From assembly GCF_018143015.1 (NCBI RefSeq), contig NC_054746.1:40240687-40304686 (forward strand): 64,000 nt of DNA, read 5' to 3'. The position numbers and the translations under genes are program-made. This document shows, piece after piece, positions 1-11,068 of the stretch. This DNA is from Lytechinus variegatus (lineage: Eukaryota; Echinodermata; Echinoidea; Temnopleuroida; Toxopneustidae). Each line of letters opens with the position of its first letter. Position 1 is the stretch's first letter. Below the pieces are notes generated by a model. It had not been told where the DNA came from. It searched no databases and saw only the letters and a program-made list of their open reading frames with translations.

Positions 1-203
1 TTTTGCTGGCAATGCTGCAATCTTTGTCACACCAACAGCCCCCCCCCCCCATGAATAAAGACTTGGAAAAATATGCTCTTCCTTTAACATACGATGACTA
101 TGATCCCATTTTAGCGCTTGGCTGTGCTGTATCAGAAACTGTCATCTACAATGTCGGATGAATCACTGTATTACATGTGAAGGATTACACACACATAATT
201 AAA

Positions 204-966
204 CTGGGGTGGTATTCTGAAAATTGTCTAAACTTTTCTTGTAACTCAGCAAGATAAAAGCTCGCTTAAATTGTCTTAAATTGGTATTCTGAAAATTGTC
301 TTATCTCTGTTAGGACGTCCCCTATTTTATATCTGACATGCCCAATATTCTGTCATCAACCAATCATCAAATTTGTTATATGCTTAGGCCAACCAATAGA
401 AGTGTCTCATCTGAATATTATTATAAGCGCATTGTTAACATGAGGCGTATTTCCCTTGCGCCCCCGATGCTTATGTATGTGCGCCACTGTGCTCAAAATA
501 CACATCTCATAGTCTCATAGATCTCATAGTCATATTTTCTTCAGAAAGATCCATCATCTTGATCACCAATTTTTAATTGCTGAAGTCTACCAATCCATCT
601 CTGTAATGTCTCCTGCAGTAAAACATGTTCTTGTGGGATGCAGCAAGAAATTGTTATTTTTGATCGAGAAATATCGCATGCAACATTAAGTTACAACAGC
701 CCCCTAACTCTTGTAAATTTTCTTGTATTTTTCCAAGGAAGTTAACAGAACGCAAAGATACGAGAATTTTCAGAATACTTTTTATCTCGATATGTTATCT
801 TGCGCACATAGATATTTAGGGGCTGGTTTTAACTTAAGCATCACACGTGCTCAGTGAAAATTACAAGGAAATTTACAAGAAAAGAATTTTCAGAATACGG
901 ATTTTATTGTAACTCCAAAGATACAAGAATATTTCTTTTTAGACGATTTTCGGAATACAGCCCCAG
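204..966. mobile_element. Foldback MITE, about 763 bp
   Basis: The ends are inverted: CTGGGGTGGTATTCTGAAAA at the left and its near complement at the right (TTTTCGGAATACAGCCCCAG). The match continues inward for about 30 bp with a few changes, plus shorter GAATTTTCAGAATAC arms inside. No coding capacity. Superfamily not clear. Confidence 0.7.
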
Positions 967-2835
967 AACTCTTTCTTAAATATTCTCAAAGCCTTTGCTG
1001 CATCTATCATTTCCTGAAACAATGAATTAGAAATTATAAACACTTTTGATAGTTTAATTTCACTGTTTTGATTGAACTATACTCTGATTTTGGGAGTCTT
1101 AGCCTAGATCTGGACATTAGTAGTTATTAATTTGGAAATCCCTTTAAGATGGAGGACTAGACATATTGGTGTGTACACTACACATGAATAATAAATGAGA
1201 GCAGATTTCCAAATAACTTCCAGATCCAGGGTAGGCTTGGCATTGAAGAGAAATAAAAATGTAAATACATGGGCATCAACGTTGAACATTATCTTTTTGT
1301 TGGGGGGGGGGGAGGAGGCATCTATTGTTATGTTCCCCAAAAACAAAAGATATTCTCTGAGCTGATGCCCATGATGTAACATTAAGAAAATAAAATATAT
1401 TAAAAAAAACATGAGATGTTTCCCAGCATTGCAATCATGTTATGAATGCTGAATTGTTGATTATATTGTCTAATTGTTTACCTCACTCTTCTTAAAAAAG
1501 TAATGTAAAGGACCATTTAGCCCTTTGAGGAAACTCCATTGAGGAGATGCCAGACACAAATGGTCAAGAATGATGTTATATTCATTACTCCCAGGCAGTT
1601 TTAATATATTTCAGAGCAATTAAGCTGATAAATTGGACAGCAGTAGGCTTTGAGTCAAGCTTGGTTACCTTGATAAAATCTTGGTTAAACTTAGTGCAAC
1701 TTTGTTGATAACAGACAAAAATTGTAATCTGTGTAGTGCCAAACATGAGTAAGGAACCAGAAAGAACATTTTGTTAAGAGGCTTTTGTCATGGCTCGATC
1801 AGATTTCACTTTCCAAATTCTGCATTGAGATTTACATATTTGGATAATAATATAATCTACAGTGTATAATGTGATTTTTCATTATTGGTCTGTTTTCTTT
1901 TATTTTAACATTCTTTATTTTGATCTCTGCTTTCAAGTCAAAAGTTATATCAAACAAATGTACAGCAATACACTTACAAAATCTAATTTTTAAAACCAAA
2001 TTTATTACAAAGAGCCGTCAATATACATCACATAAAGTATCTAAAAGTCTTTGAAATATGTTCAATATTTGAATTGAACACTGAAATAATAAAGTCTACA
2101 CTGTTCTCAAGTCTACTCATCAGTCAGTTAGCATGGGATGATCAATGTTTAAATTTTGAGTACACTTTAATAACAGGGAATTTTTTATAAAATACAATTA
2201 CACGTTATAGCAGGGTAAGGTAGACTAAGAGATGAAATGGGATTCCTATCTTCAGTTGATCCAAACAGATGACAAAAACGACACTCTAAATCTGTGCTCT
2301 CAAGACCAAGTTAACTGAATATCCTGTCATAAAGTACCAATCAAATAATTTAAAAATTGGAAGCGCTTTACAGTAATTTCATACATTCTTTCAGCTTTTT
2401 TTGCTTGTAGTAGAAAATTTTCACTGGCCCATTGAAAGATCGACTATGTGACATTAATCCTTAGACCAGTGATACAACTGTATGGCAATTTACAACATTG
2501 CATTAAATTAAATGATCACATTGGAGATTTCTAAGAACAATGATATATTGGTAAATACACACTGGTTTCATTTCAATTCCCAGTGGCCCCAAAATTTCAC
2601 CCTTGAATTGGCGATCATCCACTCCATGTTCTAGATCCAACTTCAAATCACATGTTTCTTTTCTTCAAAGGGTAGACACTACACAGATGGAAAATATCCA
2701 TAATTTCTCATCCGAAACATCCAAATATGAAATGAATTCTTGCAAGCAATGATCTTTCAAGCTTCCTTCACAAGGAACCTTTACCACAGCTCATCAAGCA
2801 GTTCCCCAGCTCACATAAATGACCAGATTGCTCTG
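967..2835. other. 3' flank of profilin-like gene, no other gene seen
   Basis: AT-rich sequence with no convincing coding exon on either strand. Minus-strand AATAAA at 2001-2006 and 1914-1919 may end the profilin-like transcript. A poly-G tract near 1303 is the only other feature. Confidence 0.4.
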
Positions 2836-2986
2836 TCATGATCGTAGCAGACGACATGCCTCTTCAAACTGCTTTTTTGCTCTCCCAGTGTTTGGTTCTC
2901 TATGAGTGTATGTACAAGCCAGAGTCCCATGCGGTAAATTCCCTACCAGCAATCCAATATGGCTTCCTACTGATGCTGCATACAAG
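2836..2986 (-). CDS. Profilin-like gene, coding exon 4 and stop
   Basis: 151 nt after acceptor TTGCAG|. Encodes LYAASVGSHIGLLVGNLPHG to CRLLRS and a TGA stop. This exon carries the most profilin-like stretch. Confidence 0.72.
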
Positions 2987-4102
2987 CTGCAAGTGGAAAT
3001 GAAAAAAAAAATGTCCTCTACAGTTTAATTGAGTAAGGTTTTACCAAGGACTTCTATGTGATTTACGGTAGAAAAATATTTCTATAGGATTTGAAATTAA
3101 AATCGTTGCATATGTTGTTCATGATTCTTCCAATCATTATCTTACAAGGTAATAGGTACTTTAGCTTTTTTTATATTTAGGAGAAATTCAACATGATATC
3201 ACTTTGTTTACAATCTAAGCAGAACAACCATGAGAGGAAAAGATCTTTTAAATTTTCAAAAATTTCTTATCAAAATTCAATACTAAAATGATTTCTTTAG
3301 TAGGAACCCATGACATGACTTGTGACTTCTCATACACGCTTTATTTACAATATGCACCTTCTGTCTTAACAACTATATTGGAAGATTTCAGTCAAATCTA
3401 TGATGACAAAGAAAACTACATCAAGATATTACAGGTTAGGAAGGATTCTAAGAGAATATACTAATGTTGCCAGTGTTCACAAAACAAAATGAATTATCTT
3501 TCCTTTTACTGCCAAAAACTTAATTACAAAGGTGGGCATAACAAACTTGCATCTCATATGGAGAAATAAAATTGTCAAATACCCCCCCCCCCCTCCACAA
3601 AACTCCCTCAAACAACATATGGTGCATTATAGAAGAATCTGGAGGTCTGTGATATGTAAAGCAGACCTATATCAAGAGATAATACCTGCAAGTTGTCTGT
3701 TGATGAACCTGAAAAGACAATGACCCTTGACCTCTTATATGAACATGAAGTGTATGTGTCTTCTGTTTCTTTGAACTATCAAAGAGATGGAGAATCTGCT
3801 TCTCATCACATGTCTGTGAAAATAAACAGAGAAAACAGAGTGAAAAGAAGAGGGCATAAATATTTAGGGTATGAATTTCACATCATAAATTAGGATGTGA
3901 ATTTATGATGTGAAATTTGTACCCTAAATAGAGGGAGTGAGGAAAACGAAAAGCTGTTGAGAAAAAGATATGGATAAAGAAATAGAGGAAAGGAAATAAG
4001 AGAAATAGAAAGAAAGAAGATGAATAGGGATGAAAAAAAAGATAGAAAGTGAAGTAGGAAAGGGTGGAGTGAAAAAAGGGAAATGTAAGTGATGTGTGTG
4101 TG

Positions 4103-4146
<44 letters not shown>

Positions 4147-7100
4147 TTGGATGGAAAATATGGAAGAGTTTTTTCACTCCTCATACCACCATTATACAAT
4201 AATACTAAAAAGGTAAGCTGCAACCATCTGAACTAAAATATAGGAGCATCAGAATCATCCTCCCTTTACAACATGAAGTTGCAAAGAGACAAACCAGACT
4301 TGCTGGTTATCAACATCAATAATATCATAATTCAAATATTTTGCATTTTCATATATTCACAAATCTTTACCCTTTTATTGGCTTATTTATATTTTTTTAA
4401 GTCAACACAATACACTCATTACACTTCGTAATTGGTCACCTTCAACCTTGAGACCCTACAAACTGTAAATCAATGATCACTACTTCTGCACCATATCATC
4501 TTGAGAATTCCATTGTCACATATAGGTTCAGGCTTCCACTTTCAACAATAATGGTGAGTTAACTACTCAGTCACAGCATTGAAATTAAGCACACTAAGAA
4601 TGAATAAGAACAATTATTACCGGTAACCATATCAGACATCTGAGCAGGTCAACTTTAATACATTATTGCCTGCTTATGACTGGTCAAATTGTCGGTCAAT
4701 AAGTTTCCAATTGTTTATCCACGGAACCAATTTATTGCCCGCTCAAGAAAGTCAATGAGAAAATGTGTGGAAATGTAGCAGGCAATAAGGCAGAGCTAAC
4801 ATCTGGGTATTCAACACCTTTTTGTACGCGTCCTTGAACCACACAGTGCTATGCGTCACAATGTCACTCAAGTTGAGACAATGCTAGATACTGCTTTTCC
4901 AGGACAGGGATGCATCATCTCATTTATGTCAAAATGGTAAATTTCTGAGGCCCAGTCTGCTCAACATGACAAAATAGATTCCCATTCTTAAACTCTAAAT
5001 GTTGGCAATTTTTGCTCTAGATGTCTGATTTGGTTAATAATAACAATATTGACTGGCCTGGGGGCGAAAGGACACATATCGCCCTAACTAAATTGATTAT
5101 CACCCTCGTCTACGTTGATTATAATCTAGTTTGGGCAATATAAGTCTTATCGATGGGCCAGTCAATAATGCTTTTATCTCACACACTACAGTACATCAAC
5201 TCAACAAAACTGCTCAATTTGCTCACACTCCACTGAAACAGTCAAAATTACCAAATTACCCCTGTATGTAACCTACAAACTACTCTGTACATGGGGCTAT
5301 TCTCTCTCAATCACATCCTCTACACAAATAAGGTAGCTAGCAATGTAAAGTGCAATGACATGGTTAATTGTTGGATTAAAAAGTCAGACGATCAAAACTG
5401 CTATCTAATCAAGATGTAAAACTATCAATTTCATCCATTTCCATTGTAGCTACTGCCTGATCAGACTTAACGAGAATAAATATATCAGTTTTATTGTTCA
5501 AAAGAAAGAAATAACTTTATTAACTATTCTTCAACCAACAAGTCCTCAAGTTCAATTCATTATGTATCACTCTGAACTTGAATAATTTCTTATTTTGACA
5601 ACAGTTGCTGTTATACTGTAATGTACAGGTAAATATTCAATGTAATATAAGTAACCTATACCTAGGTAATCTATATTCTATCTAAATAGGAACAAGGTAA
5701 TGTACTATCTAAATTCTATTCCAGCAATGTACCTCACCTTTTTCAACTAATTTTACTCCAGATGGGCCTCTCAACCACTTTCTAATTTAGGCTACCAGGA
5801 GCAATCCTAAGGATGTAACTCCTTTCTAATTCACCACAGGTATTTTCCTAAAGGGTCTATCCACTGTTTTATTTACATGCTAGCTTCCTCTGACTAATCA
5901 TATCACTTTGATACTGCTATTTTCTCTTCAATAGCCTCAAACTTATTATTCTATCACCAACTTCAGAATTGCCTATTAACTAGTCTTTACGTATTTCAAT
6001 TAAAGACATCCTTTAGAGTCCATTCATTGCTGTCTGTACTACAGTGTCTGTCCTGATTATGAAACATTTATGACCTTAAACTTCTTTGCCATTATCTGTT
6101 AGGCGTCATCTGTGCCTGGGAGGCAAAATCAACTGAATCACTATGACCTATCTGCTAAATCCAATACTAACTATTCAATAAAGTGCTCTCACTCACCTCC
6201 AGAAAAAGAGAGCTCTAATGTATCCTAATAACTAGCGGTCACTTCAATTCCACTTATTTTCTTCCTGTCCATGTATGCGGTAAAATGTTTAGTCACAATT
6301 TCTTATTTTCATGATTCCTGCTTTGGCCTTGTTTTTTTTTAGTAATCATGATTCGTTGTTCTTGATTTTCCTCCTTGTGCACTATCACTCACTTTCAGGG
6401 GCAATACCTTTGGTATCCAATTCTACCACCTCAAATCCCTTGGCCATATATTGACTTTCCGTTGGTACATCTAATGTTAGATCTCTCGTTTACAAGCATA
6501 GTGTATGTGTGCATGGGCTTGGGTGCTAAGCAAGTATATGTGGGTCTCGCACCTGCAGTAATCACATTTGTATGTGAGGGGGATTTGATGTACATTCTCA
6601 AGATGAATGTGGCTCGAGAAATGGTAGTAATATAACTAGTGCAGTAGGAGTTATCACGACTGTTGGTCTTTACACTTGAGGCCCAGAAAAACAATATGGA
6701 TGGTGTGATTTGAATTCATTTGTATTCATCAGCCAACTCAAAGAGATGCAACAAGAATGTGTACGGTACTTGTAAAGCAACTCATAAGTATTACATCAGT
6801 GAACATACATAATTGGCAATATAGCAGGTCACTAATAAGTTATATTGTATTATGGTGAAACAAAGATTTTCCACCTCCCAAGATTTGATCATAATTAGAT
6901 GAAACAGTTATCCACCATACATTCAACAGTTGCTAGTATAGTCGTATTGCATACCTTCTTAAAGTCTTGAAGAAGACCCATGGAATATAAGCAGACTCCT
7001 TGATGTGAGACTAGTGAAATACCGGTGACTGCACCTCCTTGCAACAATTTTTCTGCATGGTAGAAACAAATAAGTGCATCACATTAATATTTGAATATAT

Positions 7101-10100
7101 ACATGTATCCCGGAAGGGGGGGGGGGGCACTGGTCACTTCCATTGAAAAGTGCATTATAGGTATATCTGCAAGAATCGTCCTGAAGAGCACCCTACTAAA
7201 CTAAATGAGGATTAAAAGGCAGGCCACTAGGACACCCTAAACACATTTCATGCAGACCATGTCCCAGATATGGACACCCTAAACAGGGATTTCATTAATC
7301 ATTTGGATATATACCCGTTGTTTAAAATGTGTTTAGTTTATGTTCACGAAAGGATCACAAATTTTTTGTGCCCAAATTTTAACATGTTAAAAGTTTTTGC
7401 ACCCATTTGACACACTGCCACACACCTCTCCGCATGCTGGTACTCAAGTTCAATGCGCTGGCATGCATGAATTCATGCTTGTGCGCAGGACCCACAATGA
7501 GTGAAAGTTTCAACAGGACTGAAGTATGTGGAATACTGATCAAGCCTATAGGTCAAATATAGCAAGGCTAGCAGGCATTGGCGGCGGAAGCCAAAAAATT
7601 TAGGGGGTGTCCACCTGAATTTTGGGATGGACACAAGCGCCCCCAAAAAAGGTTATCCTAAATTTTAGGAGTTGCTACCAAAAAAAAAAAAAAAAAAGTT
7701 ATCAAAAATTTTTTTAAGGGGGACCGTCCCCCCCACCTAAAATTTAGGGGGCACATGTCCCCTCCCTCCCCCCCCCCGCTTCCGCCGCCTATGCTAGCAG
7801 GTAGCATTATTAACTTTTCGAGTAACCAGCTGGTTCTCTGGTAGTATATTATCTTAAATGATAATTAGGTATTGCCCAAGAAGTGGAGGCCTAATGGAAA
7901 AGTGGATCAAACACTTAGTTGTGCTTCCTGCCAATGTAGCTAGATTTGTAAATTTGCCTTTCAGCTTTGAGTAGATTTATTTCATAACATTTTGTTCTGT
8001 CACTGTCAGATGAAATTGGGAAAAAACAATCACATATTATAAATTGTAAATGTCCCCATCAAACACATTGGTGTTCAGTTTTATACAAATTCATGTTATC
8101 TTCAGTTAATGTGTATGAGTCCCTACTTCACTAAGTTCATTACCTCTTGAGTTTAGATGTGCATCATATAATTTCAATAATTTTTATTTCATTTTTCTTG
8201 CATTGATTTGCAGTGCACTTAGCCCCGCCCCATTAAAATCCACTATATTATTTTTTGCCTCTTGTGACAGCCTGACAGGAGGCAGACATAAGCATAACAA
8301 TACACAATGCTATTGTAGGGTTTAAAACTAAACACCTACTTGATGAGAATAAAATAATCAGTTTTAAAACAGCATTTAACTTAGGAACTTCAGCAAACAG
8401 AACATATCAGGTTACAGAAGACAGAGAATAACTAAACAAAGAGACTGGACCTGTAGTGTCGTATCTGTGCATCTGTGTCTGTGTCTCATGCATTTATTAA
8501 AATACTCTTTATACCTTTGGCCTTCCTTGGCCCACATCATATTTGTTGCTACAGTAACATAACATTATTTAAACCATCTTAAAGCTAACTAATGAAATTA
8601 AAGAACACAGAAGAGCCCAACTTAAATATAGTAATCCAATTCATATAATAAACCAATGAGGAATAAGATGAAAGTGATAAAAGATATCTGGGTGATTATG
8701 TAATAATGGAAGTAGAAACTAAGGAGTCAGGTGAGGGATGGAATGAGTGGAACACCTGAATAGAGAAGGAATGAAGATGACAAGAGAATCATTTTAAGGA
8801 GGCAGCTAGACTTAGTATACTGCAGATAAATTGACGAATGAGATAAAAAATATTGAAACGATATAATGCCATTTAAACCCAGCAGGACATGATTTGGTGA
8901 AGTATAGATTCGTACAGATTATCAAAAGTATTCTGTATTTTCATGTCAGGGGACCTTTAATCACAGACAGAAATCATAATTATGCAATTGTGCAGGCCTT
9001 GCACACCTTCCTTGACTGTCACAGCACATTGTCAGCAGAGCTACTTGAGCAACTATTACGACAGGACTAGTTTGCACGTGCGAGTAAAATGGGATAACAA
9101 GCCCAAATTCAATGGCCGAATTCACAAAGGTGGTTTTGAAAACCCACGATTGAGTCCATGATTTATGCAGATTTTCTGTATAAATTATACTTATTTACCA
9201 CGCATATTTAAAAAATTTCCAATGCTGATGCACGCCAAATTGAAGTCTGTTGCCGTAATAAATGGTAGTGTGATTATAAGTTTGGTGACATTAGCCAATA
9301 GCGGTCACTTATGGGTGCAAATAATTTAGTCCTCTAAATTAGGCCCTAACCCACTTGCTCACTGCAACCATCCTGCCTGTGGGGAATTTACAGGATTTTG
9401 GTATGACAATGCTGTACACAGCACACATTAAAAAAAATAATTAAAATATCACTTTGGGAGGGGGGCAGGGATATGTCACTTGCATGGGTTGTGACTTGTC
9501 GGGGGGGGGCAGTCTGCTCCCCCTTTAGGTACGCTAGTGGTTATATCATAACCTAGTTCATTGAATGAGTGCCCTAACCCAGGATCACTTTGGGTGGGGG
9601 AGCTAGGTCTGTATTCTCTGCACACATTCTTGATTAAACTAAACATTCTTCACTGAAATTTATTGTGAATCATCACACATTCACGCCTTTTCTTATTATC
9701 CTCAGGCCAATGTACTGCTTTCAGGTTTCATGACTTTCAAATGAATTGTGAAACATTCCTCCCTCTACATGCATGACATAGGATACAATAATAGAATTCA
9801 TATCATCATTAACTGTCTTTAGATATAACTTTGCGGAATGTTAAGCCTATATGATGGGGGAGGGGGAACCTAAAGCTATGCACTTTTTTACAAATGATAA
9901 AAACTATGCCAATTTCAATTTTTGAACAAATTATCTTTCACTGAATTGTGGCAAACATTCTAAAGAACATTACCAAGAAGAAAATATCACAAAAATCACT
10001 TATACGAATATCCTGCTGTGTATTCTGAAAACCTCTTGATTCCGCCGCCCAATAAAGAAGGGGTCCTAAAGCTATACTGATTTATCATGCAAAAAATAGT

Positions 10101-10595
10101 ATTTCCTGTGCCTCAATTTCTAAAATATATATGTTCATATTATCACAGGACAAAATGAAATTAAAGCGAATATAAAACTCCAAAATTCCGAACAGTTGTG
10201 GGCTTTCTATGATTTATGAATTTAGAGATTTACTGCAGCCTCTGTAGATAAAATTGAATAGGATTAGTTCGTCACACTGCAGTCACAAAGTTCCATTTGC
10301 TATTAAAAACTGCATGCGCGATGAGTGGTGCGTAGCTTTATATAGGGCCCTCTACCGTACACTACCGGTATGTCATTAATTTTGAATTTGATTGATATAG
10401 ATCTGAAACTATAACCTTTCTTTCATTTATGCAGAAACAATTCCCAAAGACAAAGAAAAGTTCTAAAAATTTGAACATTAGGCTACCGTAATTAAATTTA
10501 TTTTAGGATATCTAGGCCTATCATTAATGTTAATTGTTACATAATTACCTACCATTAACAAAGTCTTCCCAGTTTCTTAATAAAGAATGCTCCAT
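2836..10595 (-). CDS. Small profilin-like protein, 4 exons, 139 aa
   Basis: Four coding exons on the minus strand: 10595-10553, 7052-6955, 3813-3686 and 2986-2836. All junctions are GT/AG and the phases agree (total 420 nt). The protein begins MEHSLLRNWEDFV and ends in RRLL-like basic/acidic helix residues (KKQFEEACRLLRS). The outline matches profilin: an N-terminal helix with Trp (NWEDFV), a Gly-rich strand (VTGISLVSHQGV), a middle strand pair, then SLYAASVGSHIGLLVG, an LACTY strand, and a C-terminal helix. Profilins are about 125-140 residues, so length fits. Identity to any known profilin is low by eye, so actin or poly-proline binding is not claimed. It starts 351 bp from PNN in the opposite direction. 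Candidate poly(A) signals (AATAAA on minus) lie at 2001-2006 and 1914-1919. The coding structure is well supported; the family call is tentative, and another small alpha/beta fold (for example longin-like) is possible. Confidence 0.72.
3686..3813 (-). CDS. Profilin-like gene, coding exon 3
   Basis: 128 nt between TTCACAG| and CAG|GTATTA. Encodes TCDEKQILHLFDSSKKQ through VHQQTTC. A 31-bp-arm hairpin sits about 50 bp upstream of its acceptor. Confidence 0.68.
3861..3930. repeat. Hairpin with 31-bp arms
   Basis: Arms 3861-3891 and 3900-3930 are inverted copies with two mismatches; each contains TTTCACATCATAAATT. The 8-base loop is AGGATGTG-like. It lies in an intron about 50 bp from an exon acceptor. 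Confidence 0.85.
4106..4147. repeat. GA microsatellite
   Basis: About 20 GA units in an A/G-rich stretch (3930-4150). Leucine/serine-rich reading frames across it are artefacts of the repeat. Confidence 0.95.
4618..5175. repeat. Interspersed foldback repeat, copy 1
   Basis: Contains ATCAGACATCTGAGC at the left and its partner TAGATGTCTGATTTGG about 390 bp on, followed by ATTGACTGGC, CCCTCGTCTA and GGGCAATATA blocks. The same blocks in the same order and spacing recur at 27778-28345. Confidence 0.65.
6955..7052 (-). CDS. Profilin-like gene, coding exon 2
   Basis: 98 nt, flanked by acceptor ATGCAG| and donor AAG|GTATGC. Encodes the E KLLQGGAVTGISLV segment and ends in phase 0 after QDFKK. Confidence 0.7.
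7576..7793. mobile_element. 218-bp hAT-like MITE with 8-bp target duplication
   Basis: Inverted ends CATTGGCGGCGGAAGC and GCTTCCGCCGCCTATG are flanked on both sides by CTAGCAGG. An 8-bp duplication is typical of hAT elements. The interior has AAAATTTAGGGGG arms in opposite orientations. Confidence 0.85.
7794..10552. other. Intron 1 of the profilin-like gene, remainder
   Basis: AT-rich intron sequence. I see no exon, only poly-G tracts near 9500 and 9855 and low-complexity patches. Confidence 0.35.
10553..10595 (-). CDS. Profilin-like gene, coding exon 1
   Basis: Encodes MEHSLLRNWEDFVN and the first base of the next codon. The donor is G|GTAGGT. This ATG is the first in the frame and is followed by a clean donor; the 5' UTR runs toward the PNN start. 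Confidence 0.7.
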
Positions 10596-10946
10596 CGATC
10601 TTGGTCAAAATTGTACGTTTTACCTCCTCTTGACTTTATAGCTTGTTAAGTTGACTCATCAGTCCTATGGCTGGTAAGGCTGGATTCAATATCCATTAAT
10701 ATAAGTACCGGTATACAGTTCCCGAGAGCGAGAATTCGGAATGGGTAGCTGTCTGGTCTCTCACGTAGCTGGCCTGAAATGGGGGAAATCCCGGCCCCGA
10801 GCGAGCACAGCGTAAAATCATCGCGCGCATATCGCAAGCACTAGCATCGACATGGAGATGTATATCTCTATGTACTGTGCATCGATCGCTCGCGCGCGCC
10901 GCCACTAGCACGCGCAGGCGCCAGATAGTAGCATGCATTCACCAAG
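10596..10946. promoter_or_regulatory. PNN: Shared head-to-head promoter region
   Basis: The 351 bp between the ATG of the minus-strand profilin-like gene (10595) and the ATG of PNN (10947). It is much richer in CG dinucleotides than the flanks (CGCGCGCGCCGCC near 10890, several GCGC and CGAT steps) and has no obvious TATA box near either start. It therefore looks like a CpG-type bidirectional housekeeping promoter. The divergent arrangement is seen; shared control is inferred. Confidence 0.6.
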
Positions 10947-11068
10947 ATGGCTACCTCCGAGGGTGTCAGCGCTTTCCTTGCCCAAAGACTAGAGAAGGCC
11001 AAAGAAAATTTAGAAGATGTTGAGCAAAACATTCGCAAACTTACAGGTGGAGATAACACTGAAAGAAG
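10947..11068 (+). CDS. PNN: PNN exon 1
   Basis: Encodes MATSEGVSAFLAQRLEKAKE and on to IRKLTGGDNTER; donor AAG|GTAATT, ending in phase 2. It is the diagnostic pinin N terminus. Confidence 0.93.

Noticed and set aside
3890-4223. Two minus-strand Leu/Ser-rich frames of 95-99 residues
   Set aside because: They are translations of the GA microsatellite and surrounding A/G-rich DNA.
6375-6694. Overlapping 86-87-residue frames on both strands
   Set aside because: Within the profilin-like gene's intron, no splice support or recognisable motif.
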